A stretch of DNA of 33,396 bases from Gallionellaceae bacterium (GCA_003151655.1 PLYB01000116.1:1-33396), one strand, 5' to 3'. Counted from the stretch's first letter, positions 1 through 9,015 are shown. Translations and numbers: made by a program. Notes: generated by a model from the letters alone, not told the origin.

Positions 1-460
1 TTACGGCCTGCACACTCGCGCTGTCACCATATTTCGTGACACGCTTTACCCGAAGGCTTCAACCATTTCGTTACCTCCATAGTTGCTCCGGTTGCTTCCG
101 GCTGGAGCATTTTGCCGGGTGGGACTTGCACCCACTGGAAAAGCGCCGCCTTTGCACGGCGCACACCCTGTAGCAGCCATTGGCGACTGACGCAATTTGG
201 CCGACAACGCCAGTTCGTATATGACTGATTCTACCGACCGCTAAGTCACCGACTGCGGTCATATCGTACAGCGATATTTACGAAAGGCGACAGATAATCC
301 AACCTGAAGCTTGTCGCCGAGTTGAACTGTCACCTCAATTCAAAATATTTCTTTATGAGCAGAAATGTTGAATATCTCCACCTCAGCTACATAATTTCCT
401 GCGAGGAAAGTAACGAATAATTTGATTGCTCATGCGTATCAATAATGGTACATTTGACCA

Positions 461-796
461 ATGAATACTCCCTCGCTCGAAGTCAGATTCTTTAAAACCG
501 ATGGCGGAACCGAGCCTGTGCGTGATTGGTTGCGAGCGTTATCGGCTATTGATCGAAAAACGATTGGTGAAGACATTAAGACGGTACAGTTTGGTTGGCC
601 TCTGGGTATGCCGCTTGTACATAAAATGGAAAAAGATCTCTGGGAAGTTCGTGTTCATTTGGACGGTCGTATTGCAAGAGTGCTGTTTACAGTATCAAGT
701 GGAAAGATCGTTTTGTTGCACGGTTTTATCAAGAAGTCTCAAGCAACACCGCAACCCGATTTGAAATTGGCAAAAGACAGAATGAGGAGTGAATGA
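461..796 (+). CDS. HigB/RelE-like toxin, phage-derived Gp49-like (DUF891) family
   Basis: 111-aa ORF; family-like segments 'VRFFKTDGGTEPVRDWLR', 'MPLVHKMEKDLWEVRVHL' and 'RIARVLFTVSSGKIVLLHGFIKKSQATP'; overlaps the next ORF by ATGA, as is typical of toxin-antitoxin pairs. Confidence 0.9.
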   Translation: MNTPSLEVRFFKTDGGTEPVRDWLRALSAIDRKTIGEDIKTVQFGWPLGMPLVHKMEKDLWEVRVHLDGRIARVLFTVSSGKIVLLHGFIKKSQATPQPDLKLAKDRMRSE

Positions 797-1083
797 TGAA
801 AGCAAAAAATATAGGTAGCAGTTTTGATGACTTTCTAGCAGAGGAGGCTATGCTAGACGAAGCGACGGCAGTGGCTGTAAAGCGCGTGATCGCGTGGCAA
901 ATTGACCAAGAAATGAAGGTACAGAAACTAACCAAGACATCTATGGCTAAGAAGATGCATACCAGCCGCGCAGCGCTTAACCGATTACTTGATACTACAG
1001 ATACCAGCCTTACTCTCACCACTCTTTCAAGTGCAGCCTCTGTACTTGGGAAAAAACTACGCATTGAATTATTGCCGGTTTAG
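793..1083 (+). CDS. HigA-like XRE/HTH antitoxin
   Basis: HTH pattern 'LTKTSMAKKMHTSRAALNRLLD'; translationally coupled (ATGA overlap) to the upstream toxin ORF. Confidence 0.88.
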   Translation: MMKAKNIGSSFDDFLAEEAMLDEATAVAVKRVIAWQIDQEMKVQKLTKTSMAKKMHTSRAALNRLLDTTDTSLTLTTLSSAASVLGKKLRIELLPV

Positions 1084-1115
1084 TTGGCTAAAAAAGAAAA
1101 TATATTTTCTCACTG

Positions 1116-3464
1116 ATGCGCGAACCTGATGCAATTGTAGTTCTGAAAGCTGAGAATGACCGGCTTATCGCTCTGCTAGATGCGCACAGAATTGAATGGC
1201 GTTTGCCACCAAAACCAGCGTCATTGCCTACTTCGGCTTCAGAGCCTTCCAAATTCAGCACGGATAAAAAAATAGCAATCTTTCGGCGTTTGTTTCGAGG
1301 GCGCACCGATGTTTACCCGATTCGCTGGGAGAGCAAGACTACCGGAAAATCAGGCTACACCCCCGACTGTGCGAATGAATGGATCCATGGCGTATGCAAT
1401 AAGCCACGCATCAAATGTTCAGATTGCAGTCATCGTGTGCTGAGTCCGCTTTCCGATACGATAATCTACGAACATCTTGCGGGCAAACAAACCATCGGCG
1501 TTTATCCGCTGCTGGCTGATGACACGTGCCACTTTCTGGCCGCAGACTTCGACGAAGCCGAATGGAAAGAAGATGCGCTGGCATTTGTTCAATCGTGTCA
1601 CGAATTGGGCGTTCCGGTCGCTCTTGAGATTTCTCGTTCTGGCAATGGCGCGCACGCTTGGGTTTTCTTCTCCGGCAGCGTATCCGCCCGCGATGCGCGA
1701 CGATTGGGAGCAGCCATCATAAGCCACACCTGCGCTCGCACTCGGCAACTTAAGCTTGAATCTTATGATAGGCTTTTTCCCAATCAGGATACGATGCCCA
1801 AGGGTGGATTTGGCAACTTAATCGCCTTGCCCTTGCAGAAGAAGCCCCGCGAGCACGGATGTAGTGTGTTCGCAGACGCTGCCTTGCATCCATATCCAGA
1901 CCAGTGGGCATTCCTTGCCTCCATGCAACAGATGCCGGCACACGACATAGAACCAACAATTCTGCGTGCCACCGGTGGCGCACACCCACTGGACGTAACT
2001 TTCATTGATGAGGAAGACCTCAAGGAACCGTGGAAACGAACTACAGCAGTATCCAAAAAACTGACTGGCGCAATGCCAACATCTCTCACGGTGACGCTGG
2101 GCAATCTCATCTACTTTGAGAAAGAGCAACTGCCACAAGCACTGGCCAATCGTCTGATTCGCCTTGCCGCCTTTCAGAATCCAGAATTTTACAAAGCACA
2201 AGCAATGCGAATGTCTGTCTGGGACACTCCCCGCGTGATTGGCTGCGCAGTGAACTATCCGCAACACATCGCATTGCCACGCGGGTGCTTAGACGCTGCG
2301 CAAGAATTGCTACATGATAATGGTATTCGCTGTGATCTGCACGACGAGAGATATGAGGGCGAGTCTATTGATGTCGCTTTTGCCGGAACGCTTCGCATTG
2401 ATCAAGAAGCTGCTGTTGCCGCAATGCTGCATCACGACACTGGCGTACTTTGTGCACCAACCGCTTTCGGTAAAACAGTGACTGCTGCGGCGATGATCGC
2501 CGAGCGCGGCGTTAACACACTCGTGCTGGTGCATCGCACTGAATTGCTCAAGCAATGGCAGGAACGCTTGCAGTCGTTCCTCGGCGTCGGTAAAGGCGTG
2601 GTGGGAACCATCGGCGGGGGGAAAGCAAAACCAACGGGCAAGATCGATATTGCTGTGATGCAATCTGTGTCGCGTCAGGGCGAGGTCAAGCCGTTGGTAG
2701 AGAATTATGGTCACGTCATCATTGATGAATGCCACCATGTCGGTGCGGTGTCGTTCGATGCGATCTTGAAGCGGGTCAAAGCGAAATACGTGCTCGGGCT
2801 GACAGCGACCCCGATACGCCGCGATGGGCAACAGCCAATCATCTTCATGCAGTGCGGGCCGATTCGCCACAAAGCTTCCAATTCGGCGAGTGCACCGCAC
2901 GATTTGGAAGTTATTCCTCAGATGCTACACAAACGAATTGACTTGCCGCAGGAGGTTGGCATTCAAGAAGTGTTCCAGCACATTGCTGTGGATATAAATC
3001 GCACAGCGGCGATTGCCGCTCAAATCGAAAACTCGTTTAGCCAAGGCAGGAAGGTACTCGTGCTAACCGAGCGCACCGAACATCTTGACGCAATCAAAGC
3101 TGCGCTGATCGAAAAAATACCTTCGCTGTTTGTGCTGCACGGTCGGATGTCGAAGAAGCTGCGCACAACTTTAATCACGGAACTCAATGCGCTACCGCCT
3201 GATGAACCGCGCGTTTTGCTTGCCACAGGAAAATTGGTTGGTGAAGGATTTGACCATCCGCCGCTTGATACACTGGTGCTGGCAATGCCAATTTCATGGA
3301 CTGGAACGTTGCAGCAATACGCGGGTCGGTTGCATCGCGAGCATGCGACAAAAAGCGATGTGAGAGTGATCGACTTTGTAGATACGGGCCATCCCGCGCT
3401 TGTGCGAATGTGGGAGAAGCGCCAGCGTGGTTATCGGGCTATGGGCTACAAAATCAGGGAATAA
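1116..3464 (+). CDS. TOTE conflict-system type archaeo-eukaryotic primase (AEP) domain fused to a DEAD/DEAH SF2 helicase
   Basis: AEP-like motifs 'CHFLAADFDEAEW', 'EISRSGNGAHAWVFF' and 'GGFGNLIALPLQ'; Cys motif 'CNKPRIKCSDC'; helicase motifs 'CAPTAFGKT' (Walker A), 'IIDECHH', 'GLTATPIRRDG' and 'QQYAGRLHR'. Confidence 0.88.
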   Translation: MREPDAIVVLKAENDRLIALLDAHRIEWRLPPKPASLPTSASEPSKFSTDKKIAIFRRLFRGRTDVYPIRWESKTTGKSGYTPDCANEWIHGVCNKPRIKCSDCSHRVLSPLSDTIIYEHLAGKQTIGVYPLLADDTCHFLAADFDEAEWKEDALAFVQSCHELGVPVALEISRSGNGAHAWVFFSGSVSARDARRLGAAIISHTCARTRQLKLESYDRLFPNQDTMPKGGFGNLIALPLQKKPREHGCSVFADAALHPYPDQWAFLASMQQMPAHDIEPTILRATGGAHPLDVTFIDEEDLKEPWKRTTAVSKKLTGAMPTSLTVTLGNLIYFEKEQLPQALANRLIRLAAFQNPEFYKAQAMRMSVWDTPRVIGCAVNYPQHIALPRGCLDAAQELLHDNGIRCDLHDERYEGESIDVAFAGTLRIDQEAAVAAMLHHDTGVLCAPTAFGKTVTAAAMIAERGVNTLVLVHRTELLKQWQERLQSFLGVGKGVVGTIGGGKAKPTGKIDIAVMQSVSRQGEVKPLVENYGHVIIDECHHVGAVSFDAILKRVKAKYVLGLTATPIRRDGQQPIIFMQCGPIRHKASNSASAPHDLEVIPQMLHKRIDLPQEVGIQEVFQHIAVDINRTAAIAAQIENSFSQGRKVLVLTERTEHLDAIKAALIEKIPSLFVLHGRMSKKLRTTLITELNALPPDEPRVLLATGKLVGEGFDHPPLDTLVLAMPISWTGTLQQYAGRLHREHATKSDVRVIDFVDTGHPALVRMWEKRQRGYRAMGYKIRE

Positions 3465-3613
3465 ACGGCAATAGCAAATTAACACGGGCCAGCCCTTCAC
3501 AGCGCAATATTAGCTGCCCGATAGCTGCCAGTCACGAAAGGCGGTTCATGGCCGGTAGCGACGATTTTGTATTGTACACATTCAGTGTCTCAAGCTGAAT
3601 TGCAGCAGACATT

Positions 3614-3655
3614 CGATCTAATACCTCAGGCAAAGCCCTGTTAAATATTAGATCG
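3614..3655. other. Strong inverted repeat (hairpin)
   Basis: Perfect 10-bp arms CGATCTAATA (3614-3623) and TATTAGATCG (3646-3655) with a 22-nt loop. Confidence 0.7.
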
Positions 3656-3688
3656 CATTTTCAACGCCGCCAGTTTTGTTTTAACCTC

Positions 3689-3722
3689 GAGGGTGTGCTG
3701 AATTTTGTGTAAACGGAATTCA
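3689..3722. mobile_element. Solo IS256-family-like terminal inverted repeat (remnant)
   Basis: 'gagggtgtgctgaattttgtgtaaacggaatt' resembles IS256-type ends; no transposase ORF and no partner end seen nearby. Confidence 0.4.
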
Positions 3723-3951
3723 TTAATACTACAGCACCACCGATTCCGTACAACAATTTCTTATTTATATTAATTCTCCGATTTGGAATGCGCAAGTATT
3801 AGATTCCGTCACGCATACAAATTCAGCAGAACATCGTCTTGCTATTACGGGATGTAAAACACCAAGAAACAAAATCCATTGGTATTGAAGTACGTCTGAT
3901 CAGAATGCCTACCTCCCGCTCGAAAATGCATCAATAACTTTATCTGCAATT

Positions 3952-4290
3952 TTATTTCTCAGAGGAAGACCAGTTGTATCCGCGCACGATCCCCTGACTA
4001 TCAAACTTCAGCTGAAGTAATTTAACTTTCGAGTCCGATAAGCTAGGCAATTTGCCCGAAGCATAATAATAAGTCCAATCATTGAAACTCTCTCCACTAG
4101 GATCGGCACTAATACCTACACTTGTCGGATTTCCTAGCAAAACCTGAACCTGATTTTTCGTAGTAACTCCTCGCTCGATCTTCCCTTCTAAGGAGTGAAG
4201 GTCAAAATTCTGACCCACCTGCACGGTGCTGCAAGCAACGAGCGTCAAGGCAATTGTCAAAAAAGGAATATGGCGAAATTTAGAAACCAT
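3952..4290 (-). CDS. BamE/SmpA-OmlA-like lipoprotein
   Basis: Lipobox 'TLVAC'; 'IERGVTTKNQVQVLLGNPTSVG...WTYYY' pattern; the likely start is MVSKFRH (4290) rather than the longer ORF start. Confidence 0.75.
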   Translation of the reverse strand: MVSKFRHIPFLTIALTLVACSTVQVGQNFDLHSLEGKIERGVTTKNQVQVLLGNPTSVGISADPSGESFNDWTYYYASGKLPSLSDSKVKLLQLKFDSQGIVRGYNWSSSEK

Positions 4291-4345
4291 CGTTTTCCTC
4301 CAACTAAATGATATACGCAGCACAAATAACGAATTCAGGCTTTGT

Positions 4346-4897
4346 CTACTTGATGTAGTTTAGATCGGTTCGCCTGTTTTCTTTCCAGCATTTCTCTTCA
4401 TGGCAATTTAGTTTAGACCTCTCTTTTCCATAGCTTATTGTAGTGATCTGGCTTGAGCGGGCACCACCTATAATCAACACTTTCTTTACGCCGTTCGCTC
4501 GACGATGACCAAGGGCTAAGTTGTACTCTGCACTGCCGCGTTCATCGCAATTACCTTCAAGTTGTACCTTTTGATCAGGATGATCACTCAAGTACTTCGC
4601 ATGAGCCTGCAATATAGTAATGTCAGCATGTTGCACCGTAGCGACATCAAATGGGTAATAAGCACTTCTCTCGTCAGGAATGTTAGTCGCAGCATTCGAT
4701 GCGTTGGCGGTTTCGCCGACCTTTGTTTCAGCTGATTCAGCAGCTTTTGGTTCTTCTATCTTTGTTGCTGAGACTACCGGAGCGGGCTGTTGCGCATCTA
4801 TTACGGGCGTTTGCTGCTTAACTTCTTCCTTCGGCTTTTCGCTAGCGCATGCCGCCAACAAGCTCACCATCAGTAAACTAAAAATTACTTTTTTCAT
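4346..4897 (-). CDS. pal: Peptidoglycan-associated lipoprotein (Pal/OmpA-C like)
   Basis: Lipobox 'SLLAACASE'; OmpA-C signature 'LEGNCDERGSAEYNLALGHRRANGVKKVLI...NRRTDLNY'; start MKKVIFS at 4897. Confidence 0.88.
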   Translation of the reverse strand: MKKVIFSLLMVSLLAACASEKPKEEVKQQTPVIDAQQPAPVVSATKIEEPKAAESAETKVGETANASNAATNIPDERSAYYPFDVATVQHADITILQAHAKYLSDHPDQKVQLEGNCDERGSAEYNLALGHRRANGVKKVLIIGGARSSQITTISYGKERSKLNCHEEKCWKENRRTDLNYIK

Positions 4898-5177
4898 TTC
4901 AATTCCCCTCAAAGTTTAAAACATATGTTGAAACTGCATTGTTAATATTGAGTCCTATCCACCTAGGAATCTGATTGGCACGGAGTAAAGGTACAAACCT
5001 TTTTAAAATATTAATATAGTCATAACACTCAAGTTGTTATCAGTGTTTGTCCTATACCGAGTAAGTTTCTTGAAAACCGTTTCCAGCAAACGGAATTGCG
5101 ATCCTACAAAGTATGAATCTGAGCGCGTCCTGCCTCTTTGGCATAGGACAAACGCTGAGTGAATATTGAGAAAATTG

Positions 5178-5206
5178 ACTATTCTTTGTAAGCCACAAAG
5201 AATAGT
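5178..5206. promoter_or_regulatory. Perfect 12-bp inverted repeat upstream of the 60-aa gene
   Basis: ACTATTCTTTGT-aagcc-ACAAAGAATAGT; located 39 bp upstream of the ATG at 5245. Confidence 0.7.
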
Positions 5207-5244
5207 ATTCTGCGTTTTCCAACAATCATATTTGAGGTGATGAA

Positions 5245-5427
5245 ATGGCATCCTCCCGCGAAAACTATGTAATCTTGAGTGAGGTTCTAAGAAAAATGGA
5301 AATCGACGAAAACTTCGAGCCAACGGATCGTGAGCTTAAAGTAGTAGTTTCGTTACTAGAACGAGAGGGGAAACAATATTCATCTAAAGGGGCAAAAAGA
5401 AGGAACGCTTCAAATTTTGAGTGGTAG
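5245..5427 (+). CDS. Small conserved protein of unknown function, paralog of the ORF at 16274
   Basis: 60 aa; SD-like 'gaggtgatgaa'; near-identical N-terminus and leader to 16274..16456. Confidence 0.75.
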   Translation: MASSRENYVILSEVLRKMEIDENFEPTDRELKVVVSLLEREGKQYSSKGAKRRNASNFEW

Positions 5428-5508
5428 TGGCTGTCTTATCACAATGGTGAACTGCCATTAATCATTTTCTAACGAGTCGGAATAATACTCAATCCAAAGG
5501 GAGCGGTC

Positions 5509-5625
5509 ATGTCGCGTAAATTGGAAAACCTAATACGATTCATTGAAAGCTACCGCTATTACCGTCAACGAGGATTTAGTTTTAGATCAGACTGGAGACT
5601 TGCCGACATGACGCTCCCGGATTGA
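5509..5625 (+). CDS. 38-aa small ORF 'MSRKLENLIRFIESYRYYRQRGFSFRSDWRLADMTLPD'
   Basis: ATG preceded by 'aaagggagcggtc'; basic/aromatic composition; below the ORF-track length cutoff. Confidence 0.5.
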   Translation: MSRKLENLIRFIESYRYYRQRGFSFRSDWRLADMTLPD

Positions 5626-5802
5626 AAACTCGAGTGATACCGCAGGTTATAAGATAAACATAATACTTAGGAAAGTGCTTTACGTTATCGCGACCAAAAG
5701 ACGATCATCTTATTTTGGTCTAGTGACAAATTAAGTAGCTTTCTTTACTTAATTCAATACTGAATAACAAAGTGGAATCAACTAATTTCATTGGAGCCAA
5801 GT

Positions 5803-6087
5803 ATGGAAAAGAAATTAATACTTCCGGGAGCCGCGGGCGTTATTGCCCTGACGGCATTGTTTGGATTTATGGATGGGTGTATTCAAAATAAAATTAAAGA
5901 CATTTCAAGAAAAAGCATTTATTTAGTCAGTAACTTGACAGGAACAGACCATCGTATCGATTCAGTTCTGCAGCGTCATAAAGTTAATTCAACGAGACCG
6001 GCCTACATGGTTCAAATTGAACTTGGAGAAAAATTATCCAAAGTTCTGATTAACGCAAAGACTGGTGAGGTAATTGAATGCATTTAG
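5803..6087 (+). CDS. Small membrane-anchored protein of unknown function
   Basis: N-terminal hydrophobic segment 'LPGAAGVIALTALFGFMDG'; SD ttggag upstream of the ATG at 5803. Confidence 0.6.
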   Translation: MEKKLILPGAAGVIALTALFGFMDGCIQNKIKDISRKSIYLVSNLTGTDHRIDSVLQRHKVNSTRPAYMVQIELGEKLSKVLINAKTGEVIECI

Positions 6088-6215
6088 GAAATATAGAGAT
6101 GAATGCGAAGTCTTTTAAACAAACAGTACGTTTGCGTCTACACGCCAATGTTGCTCCGTTGAACTCAAACCGTGCGACCGCATTAATATTTTATATTCGC
6201 TAAGGGCTAGTGGCG

Positions 6216-6235
6216 GCTGATCAATAGTGATCAGC
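6216..6235. other. Inverted repeat GCTGATCA-atag-TGATCAGC
   Basis: Perfect 8-bp arms in an intergenic region. Confidence 0.55.
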
Positions 6236-6323
6236 AATGAGAGGCTGACAATATCAAGATTTTTTCTGAGTGCATGAGCAAAAAAGCAACGTTTCACAAA
6301 TCGACTTTTAAGTGGAGATTATC

Positions 6324-6524
6324 ATGAAAACAAATGTCGGAACTATTGATCGGATTATTAGAATTATTGCAGGAGTTGTCTTAATTGGTTTGTCTCTTGC
6401 AGGAGTAATCGGCGTATGGGGTTGGATCGGCATTGCGCCATTGGCTACTGGCGTCTTTCGATTTTGTCCGAGATATTGGCCATTCGGAATCAGCACCTGC
6501 AAAACGAAAGAGGACGCAACATAA
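6324..6524 (+). CDS. DUF2892 family inner-membrane protein
   Basis: 'MKTNVGTIDRIIRIIAGVVLIGLSL...GWIGIAPLATGVFRFCPRYWPFGISTCK' matches the DUF2892 (YgaP-like TM) pattern; SD gtggaga. Confidence 0.9.
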   Translation: MKTNVGTIDRIIRIIAGVVLIGLSLAGVIGVWGWIGIAPLATGVFRFCPRYWPFGISTCKTKEDAT

Positions 6525-6655
6525 CAAGGAGCGCATTCTGTACATAATTCAGCCGGCAATCCGTAATGTCCTGATCTGCAGAGCTGACTCAATACTTTGA
6601 GCTGATGTGGTGTGCTTTTTGATTATGTTAATTCTGAAATTACAGGAGGCTTGTC

Positions 6656-7261
6656 ATGGCAAAAGTACTCATTTTGTATTACAGCATGTATGGTCACATC
6701 GAAAGAATGGCGGAAGCCGAGGCCGAGGGGGCACGCTCGGTTGAAGGCGTGGAAGTGGCGGTCAAGCGCGTGCCGGAAATCATCCCGGAAGACCGGGCGC
6801 TCGCCATGGGAGTCAAGCTGGATCAGGCAGCCCCCATCGCCACCACCGACGAACTGGGCGGGTACGACGCGATTATCTTCGGCTCGCCGACCCGCTTCGG
6901 CAACATGACCGCGCAGATGCGTAATTTTCTGGACCAGACCGGCAAGTTGTGGATGGAAGGTGCATTGGTCGGCAAGGTTGGCAGCGTATTCACCAGTTCT
7001 GCCACCCAGCACGGTGGTCAAGAAACCACGGTGACCTCATTCCACTCCACGCTGCTGCATCACGGCATGATCATTGTCGGCGTGCCATATACCTGCAAAG
7101 GGCTTACCATCATGACGGAAATCAGCGGCGGTTCTCCCTACGGCGCCTCCACCCTTGCCGGTGGCGACGGCAAACGCATGCCCAGCGAAAACGAACTGGA
7201 CATCGCTCGTTTTCAAGGCAGGCATGTTGCCCAGATCGCCAAGCGCCTGGCACAGAAATAA
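6656..7261 (+). CDS. wrbA: NAD(P)H:quinone oxidoreductase WrbA (flavodoxin fold)
   Basis: '[17 protein letters not shown]', '[21 protein letters not shown]', '[14 protein letters not shown]'; SD aggagg. Confidence 0.96.
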   Translation: MAKVLILYYSMYGHIERMAEAEAEGARSVEGVEVAVKRVPEIIPEDRALAMGVKLDQAAPIATTDELGGYDAIIFGSPTRFGNMTAQMRNFLDQTGKLWMEGALVGKVGSVFTSSATQHGGQETTVTSFHSTLLHHGMIIVGVPYTCKGLTIMTEISGGSPYGASTLAGGDGKRMPSENELDIARFQGRHVAQIAKRLAQK

Positions 7262-7290
7262 GTAGCAAGCATTCTGAAAGACAGGAGAAC

Positions 7291-9015
7291 GTGGCCAACC
7301 AGGATTACATTGCCTACTTCACCATGGAGATCGGCCTCGCCGAGGCCATGCCGACCTATGCTGGGGGCCTTGGTATCCTTGCCGGTGACACTGTGCGCTC
7401 CGCCGCCGACCTCGGCATCCAGATGCTTGCGGTAACGCTGCTGTACCGCAAAGGTTATTTTCGCCAGAAACTTGATGCATCCGGCTGGCAAAGCGAAGAG
7501 GACGCTGACTGGCCTGTGGCCGAACTGCTGCAGGAAATGCAGCCGCGCTGTTTGATTGAAATCGAAGGGCGACAGGTTCAAATCCGCGCGTGGAAGTACG
7601 AGGTCAAGGGCACTGGCGGTTCCAGCGTACCGGTGCTGTTTCTGGATACCGACATCGAACAGAATGCCGAACAGGATCGCGGCATTACGCATCATCTCTA
7701 TGGCGGGGATGCGCATTACCGGCTTTGCCAGGAGGTCGTGCTGGGCATCGGCGGCATCAGGATGCTGCGCGCCCTGGGCTACAGCGAAATCAAGCGCTAT
7801 CACATGAACGAAGGTCATGCCGCGTTACTCACTCTGGAGCTTGCCTATGAACTTTCCAAACAGGCATGGGACATGGCCTATGAGCAGACCAAGCACACCA
7901 TCACACCAGAGCTGCTGCATCTGGTTAAGCCCAAATGCATCTTCACTACGCACACCTCGGTGCCTGCCGGACACGATACCTATCCCCTGGAGATGGCGCA
8001 TCGGGTCATCACGGGTTATCAGGATGCCTTTTACGAACGCGAACGCGAATTCTGTCCCGACAATATGTTGGATATGACCTATCTCGCGCTGGACAACAGC
8101 CACTACATCAACGGCGTGGCGAAAAGGCACGGCAAGGTTGCGCAGCAGATATTCTCCAAGTACGACATCCATTCCATCACCAATGGCGTGCATCTGGCTA
8201 CATGGGCTGCGCCAGCCTTCGCCAAGCTGTTTGACGAGCGCATGCCCGGCTGGCGCGAAGACAACTCCAGCCTGCGTTACGCACTCAATCTCCCCAAACG
8301 TGACGTGTGGTTGGCACACCGTCAGACGAAAGACATGCTTATCGAAAAAGTAAACGAACTCGGCGGCATCGGCATGGAGCCTGACGTGTTTACCATGGGC
8401 TTCGCGCGGCGCGCTGCAGAGTACAAACGCGCGGACCTGCTGTTCTGGGATATCGACAGACTTGCCGAAATTGCTCGCGGCAAGGGCATGCTGCAACTCG
8501 TCTACGCGGGCAAGGCGCATCCGCAAGACACACCGGGCAAGGAAGTGATCCGCCGCATCTTTGAAGTAAAGCAAGCGCTCAAGGGAAAAATAAAGCTGGT
8601 GTACCTCGAAGGCTACAGCATTGAACTGGCGAAACTGCTCACCTCCGGCGTGGACCTCTGGCTCAACACCCCGCAGCCACCACTGGAGGCCTCCGGCACC
8701 AGCGGCATGAAGGCCGCTGTCAACGGTGTTCCTTCATTAAGCATTTTGGACGGCTGGTGGATCGAAGGTTGCATCGAAGGCGTAACCGGGTGGGCAATAG
8801 GTGGCGACAAAGATGCCAGCATGGGCAGCCGCGACTCGCGCGCCGAAGATGCACAGGCGCTTTACAACAAACTGGAGATGATCATCCTGCCCATGTTCTG
8901 CAACGAACCGGATCGCTATGCCGAAGTAATGCGCCATGCGATTGCACTCAACGCCTCATTTTTCAATACCGAGCGCATGCTGACTCAATACATCACCAGT
9001 GCCTATTTTAAGTGA
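7291..9015 (+). CDS. glgP: Alpha-glucan (glycogen/starch) phosphorylase family
   Basis: 'YFTMEIGLAEAMPTYAGGLGILAGDTVRSAADLG', 'HMNEGHAALLTLEL', 'FTTHTSVPAGHD', 'ITNGVHLATW', 'NTPQPPLEASGTSGMKAAVNG'. The GTG at 7291 with SD aggag is the likely start; the ATG-first ORF at 6949 reads through wrbA. Confidence 0.93.
   Translation: MANQDYIAYFTMEIGLAEAMPTYAGGLGILAGDTVRSAADLGIQMLAVTLLYRKGYFRQKLDASGWQSEEDADWPVAELLQEMQPRCLIEIEGRQVQIRAWKYEVKGTGGSSVPVLFLDTDIEQNAEQDRGITHHLYGGDAHYRLCQEVVLGIGGIRMLRALGYSEIKRYHMNEGHAALLTLELAYELSKQAWDMAYEQTKHTITPELLHLVKPKCIFTTHTSVPAGHDTYPLEMAHRVITGYQDAFYEREREFCPDNMLDMTYLALDNSHYINGVAKRHGKVAQQIFSKYDIHSITNGVHLATWAAPAFAKLFDERMPGWREDNSSLRYALNLPKRDVWLAHRQTKDMLIEKVNELGGIGMEPDVFTMGFARRAAEYKRADLLFWDIDRLAEIARGKGMLQLVYAGKAHPQDTPGKEVIRRIFEVKQALKGKIKLVYLEGYSIELAKLLTSGVDLWLNTPQPPLEASGTSGMKAAVNGVPSLSILDGWWIEGCIEGVTGWAIGGDKDASMGSRDSRAEDAQALYNKLEMIILPMFCNEPDRYAEVMRHAIALNASFFNTERMLTQYITSAYFK

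Noticed and set aside
71-262. 63-aa minus-strand ORF
   Set aside because: Overlaps tandem hairpins; Cys/Arg-rich composition without SD; typical of spurious translation of structured repeats.
6949-7290. N-terminal extension of the phosphorylase ORF through wrbA
   Set aside because: Out of frame with the well-supported wrbA gene; GTG 7291 with SD gives a normal N-terminus.
7213-8574. Long antisense ORFs (201 and 249 aa) opposite the phosphorylase
   Set aside because: Shadow ORFs of a high-GC coding gene; no motifs.
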